Shown piece after piece: positions 36,925 to 48,045 of a stretch of DNA of 64,000 nucleotides. Origin of the DNA: Cornus controversa. Its lineage: Eukaryota > Streptophyta > Magnoliopsida > Cornales > Cornaceae. The stretch is taken from assembly GCA_026545225.1 (NCBI GenBank), contig CM048845.1, positions 84,409,033 through 84,473,032 of the forward strand, read 5' to 3'. The translations under genes and the position numbers were made by a program. How positions within the stretch are numbered: position 1 is the stretch's first letter; the number at the start of each line of letters is the position of its first letter. The notes under the pieces are model-generated. The model saw only the letters and a program-made list of their open reading frames with translations. It had not been told where the DNA came from and made no database searches.

Positions 36925-38860
36925 AATCAAAATTACTAAACATGTTTACTCTATTAATTTATTTTTATAAACAATAAACCCTAGACATAAACCATTCACA
37001 CACTACTAAGCAATGCCACACAGAATTTGTGTTTCAAGGAGAGATTCAACCTTGCTTTTACCTTTTGAGGTGTATGAAAATATCAATAATCATATTTGTC
37101 TCTGTACTTACTACCTACCTTAATATCCTAATAAACTATCATAAATGCCTATAACACAAATAGTCGTAACCTTCAATTGGTTTCACAAAGCACCATATTT
37201 ATTGCAAAAAGGAAGTTGCTGACTGTTATATACAAGTGATATAATGATACAACATACCTAAATTAATCAAATAAAAAGGTTTTATTTGCTTCATTGCATA
37301 CTTGAATGTTGCTGACTCACAGTTATCACTGTTTGGTTCAACCATAAAAGTTTGACTACTAAAAATGTGAACACTTATTTTTAAGTATGCGAATTGTCAT
37401 TTTGGGAAAAATAATAGTTTTTTCTCTTCAACAGCTAAGTTTATATATTTCTTTTTTTAACTTATTCGACTCATATATATAGTTTCAAATTAAAGGACAA
37501 TTCATGAAGATGTATGTATTAATTTATAAAAAATATCACCAATGCATCCTTTTAAATGAAACTTTCTTATAAAAATTATGAATTTCTTTCAATTTATTTA
37601 TTAGTTATTTCATTTCTTTCAAATTTGACTTTGTTAACCAATGAACCAAATGTGAATCGATATATTACAAGGGAGAATGTTAAGTGCAGTCACGATTTTA
37701 TGTGCTTAGCATAACTCATTACAAAGACATACATGCCTACACTATTGGTACGAATGCAAATCAACAAATTCATCCATACACAGCGAGCTCATAACCAACA
37801 TCATGATTCTAAATTAATTGAGTTGTAGATAAATATTTTGGAATCAATGATAAGAATTCACTCTTAATTCGCTTCCCAAGTAATGAGCTCGGTCCAATAA
37901 TCATGCAAAGTTCATTACACTGGAAACATGAATATGTTCATGAACATGTGTATTTGTATTACCTAGGCTTGTAAATGTGATACGTGGACTTATAACAAGT
38001 ACTTTCCTAGCTTGTCAATCTTAAGTATGAGTTTGAGCTCTAAAATGGCCTCAATTTTAAGCTTTAGATTGACTAAAGTGAGCAAAGAGCGCCAAGCTTG
38101 AACACTAATACTTAGGCTCGTGTCACTCTATCCAAATTTGAGGTCGAAGAATTATTTGATTGATCAAATTGAGCTTAAATTACATAACACTTCACTTGAC
38201 TCGGTTGCAATCCTAATCAATGTGCACGCACATATGTGATTAGACTTGCTGAGTCCAATTGTGCTCGAGTTTTACAAACCTAAATATCCTCTTATGCGAA
38301 AATTCAGTCACGTGCACCAAAACAGTACTGGATCTCCTCTCGCACAGAAGGGGTTCTTTTTTCTCTCCACTTATGTATGTAAAACTCGAAAGAGGATGGT
38401 GTGTTTTGTGCACCAAAATAATGTCATTTTGTTGTACATGCACGAGGTCCAACACATGTCCGATGTTAGACTTCATGTGGCCCCACATTGGCTTGTGTAA
38501 AATGGCACCGTTTTGGTGTACAGAATGCACAAGAGGAGATCCGGGTCCTTGTGTGTGCATGTCTGATGTTGCATGTGAATTGAACTGGGTATATACCCGT
38601 GAGTACAATAATCAAAACCCCAGCAAATAGATAGAGAGAAATATAGAGCAGTGATAGATTGTGGCTATAAACCCATGGTTCCATACAAATGTTCTAAAAC
38701 ACAAGTCGATAACAATTCTAATAACAAGCATTATCATATTCGCTCTCTCACTCTCTCTGTTCTCATTCTAAGTTCACTCTCAAGAATCCCAAATGCCTAA
38801 GCTATTGGGACATATATTTGTTTTATGTATATCATTGTATCTATTAAATTCTATAACAAC
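36925..38860. other. Intergenic DNA 3' of the MYB gene
   Basis: Around 37960-38220 there are degenerate CTTGAGCTC/AAGCTT words like those at 33033. At 38306-38570 an imperfect inverted repeat pairs GTGCACCAAAAC...GGATCTCCTC with GAGGAGATCC...GTTTTGGTGTAC. The longish frames across this palindrome on both strands are probably not genes. The MYB 3' UTR should lie at the right edge. Confidence 0.4.
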
Positions 38861-39489
38861 TTAAAAATTGACTTGGGATATCATCTCCACCAAATCCAGC
38901 TCCTTCTTCACTTCACATTGCATAAATGATTCCATGTGATCCAATGGTGGCATGAACTCCAGGTCAAAGCTTTTCTCATCAACAACAGAACCACAGGGCA
39001 AGTTATCAAGAAGAAGAGAATCAATACTAGTACCACTCTCTTCAAACAATTTTGCAGCATCAAGAGCAAAATTAGAAACCTTGTCGAAATCATAATCCGG
39101 CACCAAACGATCGCTGGGACAAAACTGGGAGGCCTCTAATGGGAGATTTGGTGCTTTAGCAAGATCAGCTTTGAGGACATGATCACTGGTAGATGAATTA
39201 GCAATTTTGGAAATATTGTCAGCTAATTTGACATCTAAGTTTAAGCTCTGGATATAGTTCTGAAGGAGAGAACTTGGTCTTGGGTGTTTAGAGCGACACT
39301 TTCGCCTAGAGTATTGCCTTCTTTTGGTTGCATTCCAATGGTTCTTTATAGAGTTCTCTGTTCTTCCTGCTAATCTCTTGGCAATTTCAGCCCATCTGTT
39401 TCCTACTTCTGCATGGGCCTGAATTAGTATCTTATCCTCTTCCTCACTCCAAACATCTTTCTGCATGCAAACAAATCAATCAATTGGCG

Positions 39490-39522
<33 letters not shown>

Positions 39523-41278
39523 TATGAACATATGACTCGCATGATGGTGAGTTTGCCTTCTGACTTGTACATATGTATGACTATCTACTAAAATGGTGAC
39601 AAAATTAAGGAAAAAGGCTGCACACAAGGCACAATTTCTGATCCTATAATTGTGGCATATAACAAAAAAAAAAAAAAAAAGGAAAATAATTAATTTTTAA
39701 ACCGAGCAGTCTGTAGAAAGTATTGGGTACTCCGGTACCTCACTCTAAGCTAATGGTGAAAATAATATGCTGTATGTATAAATTGGCATCCTGTCTGTAT
39801 GCATCTAGCTCTCATTTGTGTATTTACGTACACGTGACCATATCATCGAGCAAGCTTTTCTGACCTATGTGATTTGGACACACTCACCTTTCTGCTAATA
39901 CAACAACAAAAATATCAGAGCAAATTTGTAAGGAAGCTAGAGTTTTGGTGTGCAATATCAAATGAAAATGGCAAAAACTAGTTTATACATGCAGAAAATT
40001 TATCTATATATATATATATATATATATATAGATCGATATACAATGTGATCACTATATGGTTTTATCATATGGCTGTATTATATATATATATATATATATG
40101 TATATAAAGACTCGGTAATATTATATAGGCAGGGACATTTTTCTGATTCTACAGCTAGAATCATTTGGGTGCTGCATCAAACAATTTAATCTCAAAATTA
40201 TAATATGTTTCATAGACTATATATAGATGGGCATATACTAGGGAAAGACAGAGAAATGTAATACGTAAAAAAATATAAAATTGTATATTCTATGTGATAT
40301 ATGTATGAGTATATCTGTATATATATATACGTACGATATATATGTGAGGTCGGTTATAAGACTAATAAACAGAGTGTATAGTAAACATGAAACGGAAAAT
40401 AAATGGGAACCTTGATGTCTGGCCTTAGATGATTGTGCCATCTCTCTCTACATTGCTTCCCTATCCTTCCTTTCAGCATCTGAGCAATGTGAGACCATTT
40501 CCTCATTCCAAACTTTTCAACCAAATGAACTAAAAGTCTGCATGCGTATACATGAATAATTAAAATTTATATCATAACACACAAACCCTAAAAAATATAT
40601 ATATAGTATATATATATATTAATTTATATAATGTAATATTAGGCAAAAGTCTATATAAACTACAGAAAGTAAATCTTGTACTGACCTATCTTCTTCAATG
40701 GTCCACTGCCCTTTGATTGAATTCGACTTCTTACGACTTTGGCATGGCTTCTTATTCGACGTAGACGCGCCATTCTTTTTCATACCAACTTCCTTGTAGT
40801 AACCTCCATTATCAGCCATTATGCATGAACCTTCATCTGGTATCACAAAATTCATAGGTTTGATTTCTTGGAAACTTAAGGGCACAGTTTGGGTTCGGCC
40901 AGTCACGTCAACCGGAGTTTTCTTAGGGTAATTCAAGTATCCACCACCCTGAAAATTCTGCATGATTGCACCATTTTCTACATGAAATGGCTTAAATTGT
41001 TCAAACAAATTGAGATTGTTTGAATACCCATGTGACAAGGGGTCGAGAGGATCGAAACACGTAGTTTGAACCCCTGATTCGAAGTTCACTAAGGACTCAT
41101 TAAACAAAAATTGATCAAAATGGTGAAGATCTTGGAACAAGTTTTTGGATGAACAAGATTCAAATGAGAATTCGCCTTCGATTTCGGGTTTCAAGAAATT
41201 ATTGGATAACAGAAATGGTTGATAGGTGAGATCTTCTCTGTACTTTGTGTCTAACTCCATGGGAGAGAAATTAAGCAT
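38861..41278 (-). CDS. R2R3-MYB transcription factor, MYB98/MYB118-like
   Basis: Exons 41278-40686, 40537-40411 and 39460-38861 join in frame (phases 2 and 0) to 439 residues. The N-terminal 180 residues are acidic and low in conservation, with NGGYYKEVG and [12 protein letters not shown] just before the DNA-binding part, as in the MYB98/MYB118/MYB115/MYB64 group. R2 (about 189-239) has Trp in [15 protein letters not shown] and RERWHNH. R3 (about 241-290) has Trp in [16 protein letters not shown] and [10 protein letters not shown]. All DNA-contacting helices look intact. A basic YSRRKCRSK stretch follows, then an acidic C-terminus likely to activate transcription. Known members act in female gametophyte or seed development; the exact orthologue cannot be fixed. 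The protein is nuclear. The leader just upstream (41310-41330) is CT-repeat rich. Confidence 0.93.
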
Positions 41279-41684
41279 GAGAGAGTATGAGTAAGAAATG
41301 GCTTGATGTAATGAAATTCTCTCTCTCTATGTATCTCTCCTTTGTGTTTCTTAATAGGCAAGGGTGTGAAGGCATTTAATATGGTGTGGACTGAAATTAT
41401 GACACATTTCTTCTTAGTAAATCTCTTAACCTCACTAACTGTTGACGCATTTGACTAAAACTTAGGTGTAAATAACATAGACTTTTGCAACATGTGACAA
41501 AAACTAAATATAATGGCAGAATGAGCATTTTGGCCTCAATTCATTTTTATATTTCTTCCCCTAAATAAGCCAATTGTGTTGGAGGATTATTTGGATTGGT
41601 AATTAGGCAATTCGTTAGAAAAGTCTATACCATACCCTGAATTACACACTTTCATATTCTAACTTCAAACAATTAAGGTGGTGA

Positions 41685-42297
41685 TAGACCTGTAAACGGA
41701 TTGAATTCGGACCGGATCAGGCCTGATTTGATCCGAACTCGATAAAAAATATAGGCAATTTGATCCGATCTGATAACCCGATGAATTATATATAATTAAA
41801 TTCATATCCGATTTGTTATTAATTGGATATCAGATCCGATACCCCAATCCAAAAATATATAAATTTTTAAAAAAAAATAATTTCAAAAGAGATTAACAAA
41901 TAATGAGTAGGAAAAAAATAAGGAAGAAAAATAAAATATAAAGAAAAAAGTAGTAGAAATGTAAGTATTTGACTTTTTATTAAAGAAAAAAACTATAAAG
42001 AAAGACAAAATAAAGAGAAAGAAGAATAAGAAGGAAATAATGATAAAAAAAATTTATATAATAAGTAAATATTATATGTTATAACAATAGATAATATATT
42101 TAAAATAAATTATATATTAAATTATTTCGGATCGGATTATTATCGGATCGGATTGACCATAATCCATATCCGGTTTGTTTAGCTAATGGATTATCGGATT
42201 CAGATCACTAATAAATTATCGGATTGAATGTCCAATCTATATTCTAATTATTGGCTCGGATCGAATTCGGATCAAAATTCGATCCATTGATAGGTCG
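41685..42297. mobile_element. Non-autonomous hAT-like element (613 bp) upstream of the MYB gene
   Basis: The left end TAGACCTGTAAACGGATTG and the inverted right end CGACCTATCAATGGATCG are followed by many GGATCCGA/TCGGATC words on both sides. The flanks aggtggtga (41676-41684) and aggtggaga (42298-42306) match at 8 of 9, consistent with an 8-bp hAT duplication. The centre is A/purine-rich and non-coding. It lies about 400 bp upstream of the MYB start codon. Confidence 0.75.
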
Positions 42298-42751
42298 AGG
42301 TGGAGATTGTGTATAACGTTTGATAATCTGTAGTTGCGACAAGGACTTTGATTTGATATATGACCAGTTTTTAACTTAAGCTAAATACTAATTACGTTGA
42401 TTGAATTCAAACAACAAAATAATTTCATAGAGTTGTTAGCCTATAGGAAGCCTCACCATACTCTCCACCAAAGTATCCTCATATTTACAACCTTTGCAAA
42501 ACTCTCCACTGTTCTGGAATTTTCTCCGATATACAAATTTATACTCCCTCTCTCTCCAATGTTCTAAAATTTTCTACCCCTCCTTAAGATACTCCACAAA
42601 TATCTACGTACATTTTCATTTATTTATTTATTCTGTGTGATTTACTTGTTAGTTTTGAAAAAAGAAAACAACTCTTCTTTTTCTTGGGTGGAAGAAAGGC
42701 TACCTTAAAAAGACAATTCAATATAAAAAAAACAAACATTTTTTTATTCTA

Positions 42752-42752
<1 letters not shown>

Positions 42753-42793
<41 letters not shown>
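42753..42793. repeat. (TA)n microsatellite
   Basis: About 41 bp of pure TA in intergenic DNA. Confidence 0.94.
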
Positions 42794-42795
<2 letters not shown>

Positions 42796-44250
42796 CTTTC
42801 ATAGCTATGTTATACTTGAATTTTCTGAAATAATCAAAATATAAATTAATCATCTGTCTCCAAATTCAGGTAATGTTACTTTTACCTTTTTGGAACAGAG
42901 ATTCAAAACACTAATTTGATAAATAGTTTCTTAATCTGAAAAGTTAAGCAAACTGTATAATTTGTTGGGTGGCTTCTACCTATTATTGCACCTTCTTTTT
43001 TAACTTGTAAACATGTTTGTTGTAGAAAATAATGATAACACCAAATAAACATGTCTCAACAAATTGTTTAAATCTAGTTGATTTTTTGTACAAAAGTTTC
43101 TGCAATTCAAATCCAAACTCAAATTACATCCTGGTCAAGTCAAAGTAGTTTGCAAGTAAACACTTTTAATTCACTCAGAAAACATAAAGAAAAAAAGGAA
43201 AATTTGTAAAATAAAAGAAATAAAGTATTTTTTTAGGGCAATTAAGTAATCAGATAATAGTACGAAAACTAGGGTGCTATTAAAAACAATTGTAGAAAAA
43301 AGTCCGAAGTACCCCTGAAACTGGGTTATGTAACTGAAATTCAATTCAAAACAACATTTCTCTCACTAAGTTTGAATTGATTTTGAATTTATTGTCATTA
43401 ATAAATGTTGAAATTAATGGTGAATTTAGTCCTAGATTAGGTAGCGTATTTAAAACATGTTAATTTCGTTATTTATTTATTACCTCAGGTAGAAATTGAG
43501 GTCAGAGTTACGTTAAATACTTTATTACTCTTAATTGGGTAACAAATGTGGTTAATTATTAAATATGTGCTAGCTTCAACTAGAATGGAGGAGAGAGAAT
43601 TAAGTCTCTTCCCTTACCAGTAAATATTGGGTGAGCCGGATATACCATGTCATTTGTATACCAAGCCAATTAAAATGCTATCATTCAATAAAATGTTAGT
43701 CCCACTTACATATAACAACTACTCTTCCGAAAATAGGCAAACAAGAGTATTACCATTTATCGCACCCAAGTCTAACAAAATAACATCGGAGGGTGAGATA
43801 AGGTTATTTTACCTCCCGGGTTTCAACTCGTCAAATAAATTATCGTAACTCAACAGTAGAATATTTTGAAAACATCTAATTGAATTATATGACATGTCCG
43901 GTCACAGAATCCACTCTTCATGTGTTCGCATACTTTGTTGTTACAGCAAATATGTTACTCTAAAAGCACGGTTATAATTGCAAACACGTCGTCTCCTTTT
44001 GTCATTGGACGAATACAATTATCATTTATTTTTCAAAAAAAATTGATCCTAACTATTTGTTTTATTCTGAATGTACTCCCCAATAAATTCTAATAAACAT
44101 GCCACCATTCTTTCATTTGAAAATATTACAAGTTAGCCTGTTAAACTTTTTATTTTTTTTAAACAATAATGGTGGTCGGACTATTTGCAAATCTAGAGAG
44201 AACGAAAAAAAAGAAGTTAAGATAAGCAATTCTAATCTTAGCAAGTCTTC
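42794..44250. other. Intergenic, no gene seen
   Basis: AT-rich DNA with no recognisable exon or repeat boundary. The plus frame at 43627-43848 shows no motif. Confidence 0.35.
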
Positions 44251-45004
44251 GGATGTGGAGTTTAAGTGACCGCCTAAGGCCCCACCCAATAAAATTGCTT
44301 TAAATTATTTTATTTTTTAATTTTATTATATTTTTTAATATTATTAAACTCTAACGAATAGTAAATATTTAATAGTGGATCCAAATAATTTAATTCATTC
44401 TAAAACTCCTAATTGCTATCATTATCTCAGGACCTCCCTATTTTTTTTCTCTATCTCTTCCATTCACATTTTTTTCTCCTCGTTACACCTCGTATGAATT
44501 ATTGAATACATACCTAACCAATAATTATAAAAAATTAAAAATTATGAAACTTTTATACTTCTCCAGTTAACTTTTATCTTTTCTCCCCATATCCCTCAAT
44601 TTCCTCCTCTTCATTACAATGTTTAATTTTTTATTCTCCAATCATAATCTCATTAGAGACTCTCCTTCTCTCTTCAGTCTTCTCTCTCATTATAACGTTT
44701 TTCCTCTTGTCCACTCATTACAATTTCGTTATGTCAGTACATCTAAACTCATTTTCATTCTTATATATTGTGGTATTTTGGAACTCTTCAACGATTTGAA
44801 AGTAGCAATTTTTGACTTGATTGTCATAAATTTATTCGAAGGTATAAAAAAATTGAAGAATTTGTCGCAGCATTCAATCAAATTTTTGTAGATCAGGTTC
44901 TATTATTTTTTAACTTCAATTATTTTATAGTCTTATTATTTTTTGTTATCATAAAATTATATATTTTGTTTGTGATCAGTATTATTTATATTATTAAATA
45001 TGTT

Positions 45005-45306
45005 TATTAGAAAATATAAATCGGGATATGAAAAACTTAAAAAGAAGAGAAATAGATGAACTATTCAATCTAAAAAAAAAAGCTCTTGATAAATTTGTTA
45101 CAATTAATAATAAAAAAACAAAAAAAATTGATAAAAATTCAACCAAAGAACAACCAAGTCATCTAAAAGAATTAGAAGATTATATAATAATAAAAGAAAA
45201 AAATATTAGTGACTTAATTCATAACGATATTAAATGTGTGTTAAGAAAATTCTTTATGAAGAACATAAAAAAAATGGAAGAAAGTGAAACAAGTAAGAAA
45301 AATTAA
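45005..45306 (+). pseudogene. Relic of a hAT transposase N-terminus (TTF-type zinc-finger class)
   Basis: One frame starting near 45008 reads RKYKSGYEKLKKKR and then stops. The adjacent frame continues IDELFNLKKKALDKFV and stays open to 45306. Plant hAT transposases of the TTF zinc-finger/DUF4371 type commonly begin with a KYxSGxEKRKKK...ALDKFV block, so this looks like that block broken by a frameshift. The remaining Lys/Asn/Ile-rich frame has lost any recognisable domain. GCCTAAGGCCCCACC at 44271 and GCCTAAGACCTCAAA at 45572 may mark the remains of the element. Confidence 0.5.
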
Positions 45307-45814
45307 GATTTTAATCAAAAATCATATTCTATTCCCACAAATATCTATGATCATGGACAATGACAAAATATTGATACAAAATTAAGAGATTTATGAGGAA
45401 AAATTGAATACAAGAATCTAATTAGTAACTTTGCATCTCAAAAAGCAAAAAAAATAAAAATAAGTAAACACTATTAATTATTATTTTATATTAATATATT
45501 AAATAAACACTATTAACTATTATTTTATATTAATATATTATATTTTAAAAAGTCACTCCTATATTTTTTGCCTAAGACCTCAAATTACATTCATCTGCCA
45601 TGTCTTATAAACTAGACATGAGGGAGAGTTTTAGTTCACACAGTCTAGCATTTCTCTCTCCATTAACATGTCATATTTAAACGAATACAGATAAATAAAA
45701 AAAAACTATGTATATAAGAAAGAGGTAAAACTTATTACTCTAAAAATGTTCAACAAAATATTTTGTAACTATTGGGCTTCCTGCTCCTTTCTCTGCTGGC
45801 CGAACATTAAATTA

Positions 45815-45950
45815 ACTTGATTTTTCATAAGTTTTGGGGCTCTAATTACAGATACTTCAAATACCAAATAGTATTAGATGAAAATTTTACTTTTCAAAAG
45901 TAATTACAAATATGGTAAAATGTACTATTTGGTCCAAAGTACCCTCAGCC
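45815..45950. repeat. Dispersed repeat, inverted relative to a copy at 54030-54175
   Basis: GATTTTTCATAAGTTTTGGG, GCTCTAATTACA and CAAATAGTATT recur in the same order on the opposite strand near 54030-54175. This is an unclassified repeat family. Confidence 0.55.
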
Positions 45951-46626
45951 TCTTTTTAGACTATTACACAATTGCCCTTCACTAATCAAATTATCAAAAT
46001 ACCCCAAAGAATATCTTAAGGGACAAAAAGTCATTCTTACCCTCAATGATCTATATGAAATTACAAAAATAACTTTATTTACTTTTAATAAACATAAAAT
46101 ATTCATACATAATGGTCCTCTATATATATTTCAAACACTTCTTCTCTCTCTCTATATATTTTTGCAAACACTCTCTCTATATATTTCTCTTCCTCTCTCT
46201 AACTTTTCCAAACCACGACCACATTTCTCTCTCCCCATCGTCACTCCCTCTCTTGCTCCAGCAACGCATTCCGATCTCTTCTATGACGACCTCACATTTA
46301 CCCTTTTTCAAGTACAACATTTCTTCTCTCCCTTTCTCTCACTAAACTTTATTGCATATCCTCAATGTGGATTGACACACACGCTAGGATTGAAAACCAG
46401 TTGATGAGATTTATAATAATAGTTGACCTTAAATAAAAATAATCCATTGAATTTAGATTGTTATATAATTTCAATATAATTGTTTCTATTACACAAATGT
46501 TTTGAAGTTTAAAATGGATACCAAAATGGCTTACGTAAAAAATAAATTAAGACAAAGTGAAAATATATCTAAATTGAGAAATCATTTATGTAAATAACAT
46601 GTATCTAATAATAGTTCAAGAACCGG

Positions 46627-46984
46627 TAGGTGAAATTCTGCATTAATTTTGCAACCGATTACATATTCAATTTGTAGGTCAAAAATATTTTCAAATTGCA
46701 ATTCTAACCAGTTAGTATAATTATGTATAATTTTCTGCAGCCGGTTTCATAAGAATTTCTTAGTAAAAGTGTCATTCTGGTTAATGAAAGTGTCCTGTCA
46801 TTCAGTAGGTGAAATTCTGCATTAATTTTTCAACCGATTACATATTCAATTTGTAGGTCAAAAATATTTTCAAATTGCAATTCTAACCAGTTAGTATAAT
46901 TATGTATAATTTTCTGCAGCCGGTTTCATAAGAATTTCTTAGTAAAAGTGTCATTCTGGTTAATGAAAGTGTCCTGTCATTCAG
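46627..46984. repeat. Perfect-looking tandem duplication, two 179-bp copies
   Basis: Copies start at 46627 and 46806 with TAGGTGAAATTCTGCATTAA and are nearly identical (one T/G change seen). Each contains AACCGATTACATATTC, GCAGCCGGTTTCATAAG and two AGTAAAAGTGTC/TGAAAGTGTCC words. The near identity implies a recent duplication. Confidence 0.92.
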
Positions 46985-47316
46985 TAAAAGTGTAACGTGT
47001 GTTCAGTAAAAATGCCACACACACCATTAAAAGTCTCCAAAGGCATCGGGACCCTAAAATTAAATTTGCAATTAAAAAATTATTTAATAGAAATCATAAT
47101 GTTACTTTTGTAGTATTCTCTATTTGAAAAATTGATCAGTATTAAATTAAATCACAGGGCCTCTATCGATGAGCATTTGTGTAACTCACAAACAACAATA
47201 CACAACCATTTGGTGAGGGGGCTTCTTCGCAAATTTTTGAAGAGGATTACCGTGTGAGCTATGTTTCTATTGCGCTAGTTCAAAAACTCGAAAGGTCGGG
47301 TCAATTGTTCGAAAGT

Positions 47317-48045
47317 GCATTAAAATTAATTAGTGATTAGAAATCTTGAATCTAAAAACATGGACAATTATATTACAGTATCTATTTTTTTATTAAAATT
47401 TATTTAATAATAAAATTGTGTTAGTAATTTTTTTGGAAATTTATAGATCAAAACCAGTTGGTGGAATATTTTATATTTTTTGCAACTGGTTCCACATTCC
47501 TATTTTAGGTCTCCAAAATTTTCAGCCTCCAAATCCAAATGGTTGGTGTAATTATGCATTATATTTTTTAACCGGTTTAAAAGATATTTCTCAGTAAAAG
47601 TGTTAGTCTGGTTCAATGAAAGTGTCTCGTCATTCAATAAAAGTGTAAAGTCTGATCAGTAAAAGTATCACACCCACCATTAAAATTAATTAGTGATTAT
47701 AAATCTTCAATCCAACTGCATGGACAACTATACTACGTTATCTATTTTTTTATTATTAAAAGTTTGGTTAATAACGAAATTATGTTAGTAATTTTTTTGG
47801 ACATTTATAGATCAGGAATCAGTTGGTGGAATTATGCATATTTTTTGCAACCAATTCCACATTCATATTTCAGGTCTCCAAAATTTTCAACCTCCAAATT
47901 CAAGCGGTTGGTGTAATTATGCATTATGTTCTCCAATCAGTTCCAAAAAAATTTCAGTAAAAGTGTCACTCTAATTTAGTGAAAGTGTCTCATCATTCAG
48001 TAAAAGTAAAACTTTTGATCAATAAAAGTGTCACACCCACCATTC
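47317..48045. repeat. Two older copies of a roughly 367-bp unit related to the 179-bp repeat
   Basis: Units begin near 47317 and 47687 with ATTAAAATTAATTAGTGATT. They contain ACCAGTTGGTGGAAT, GGTCTCCAAAATTTTCA and repeated CAGTAAAAGTGT words homologous to the 179-bp unit at 46627. Divergence is clearly greater than between the two 179-bp copies. Confidence 0.8.

Noticed and set aside
38240..38630. Overlapping frames of about 120 codons on both strands
   Set aside because: They arise from an imperfect palindrome containing GTGCACCAAAAC words; no domain, splice sites or codon pattern support a gene.
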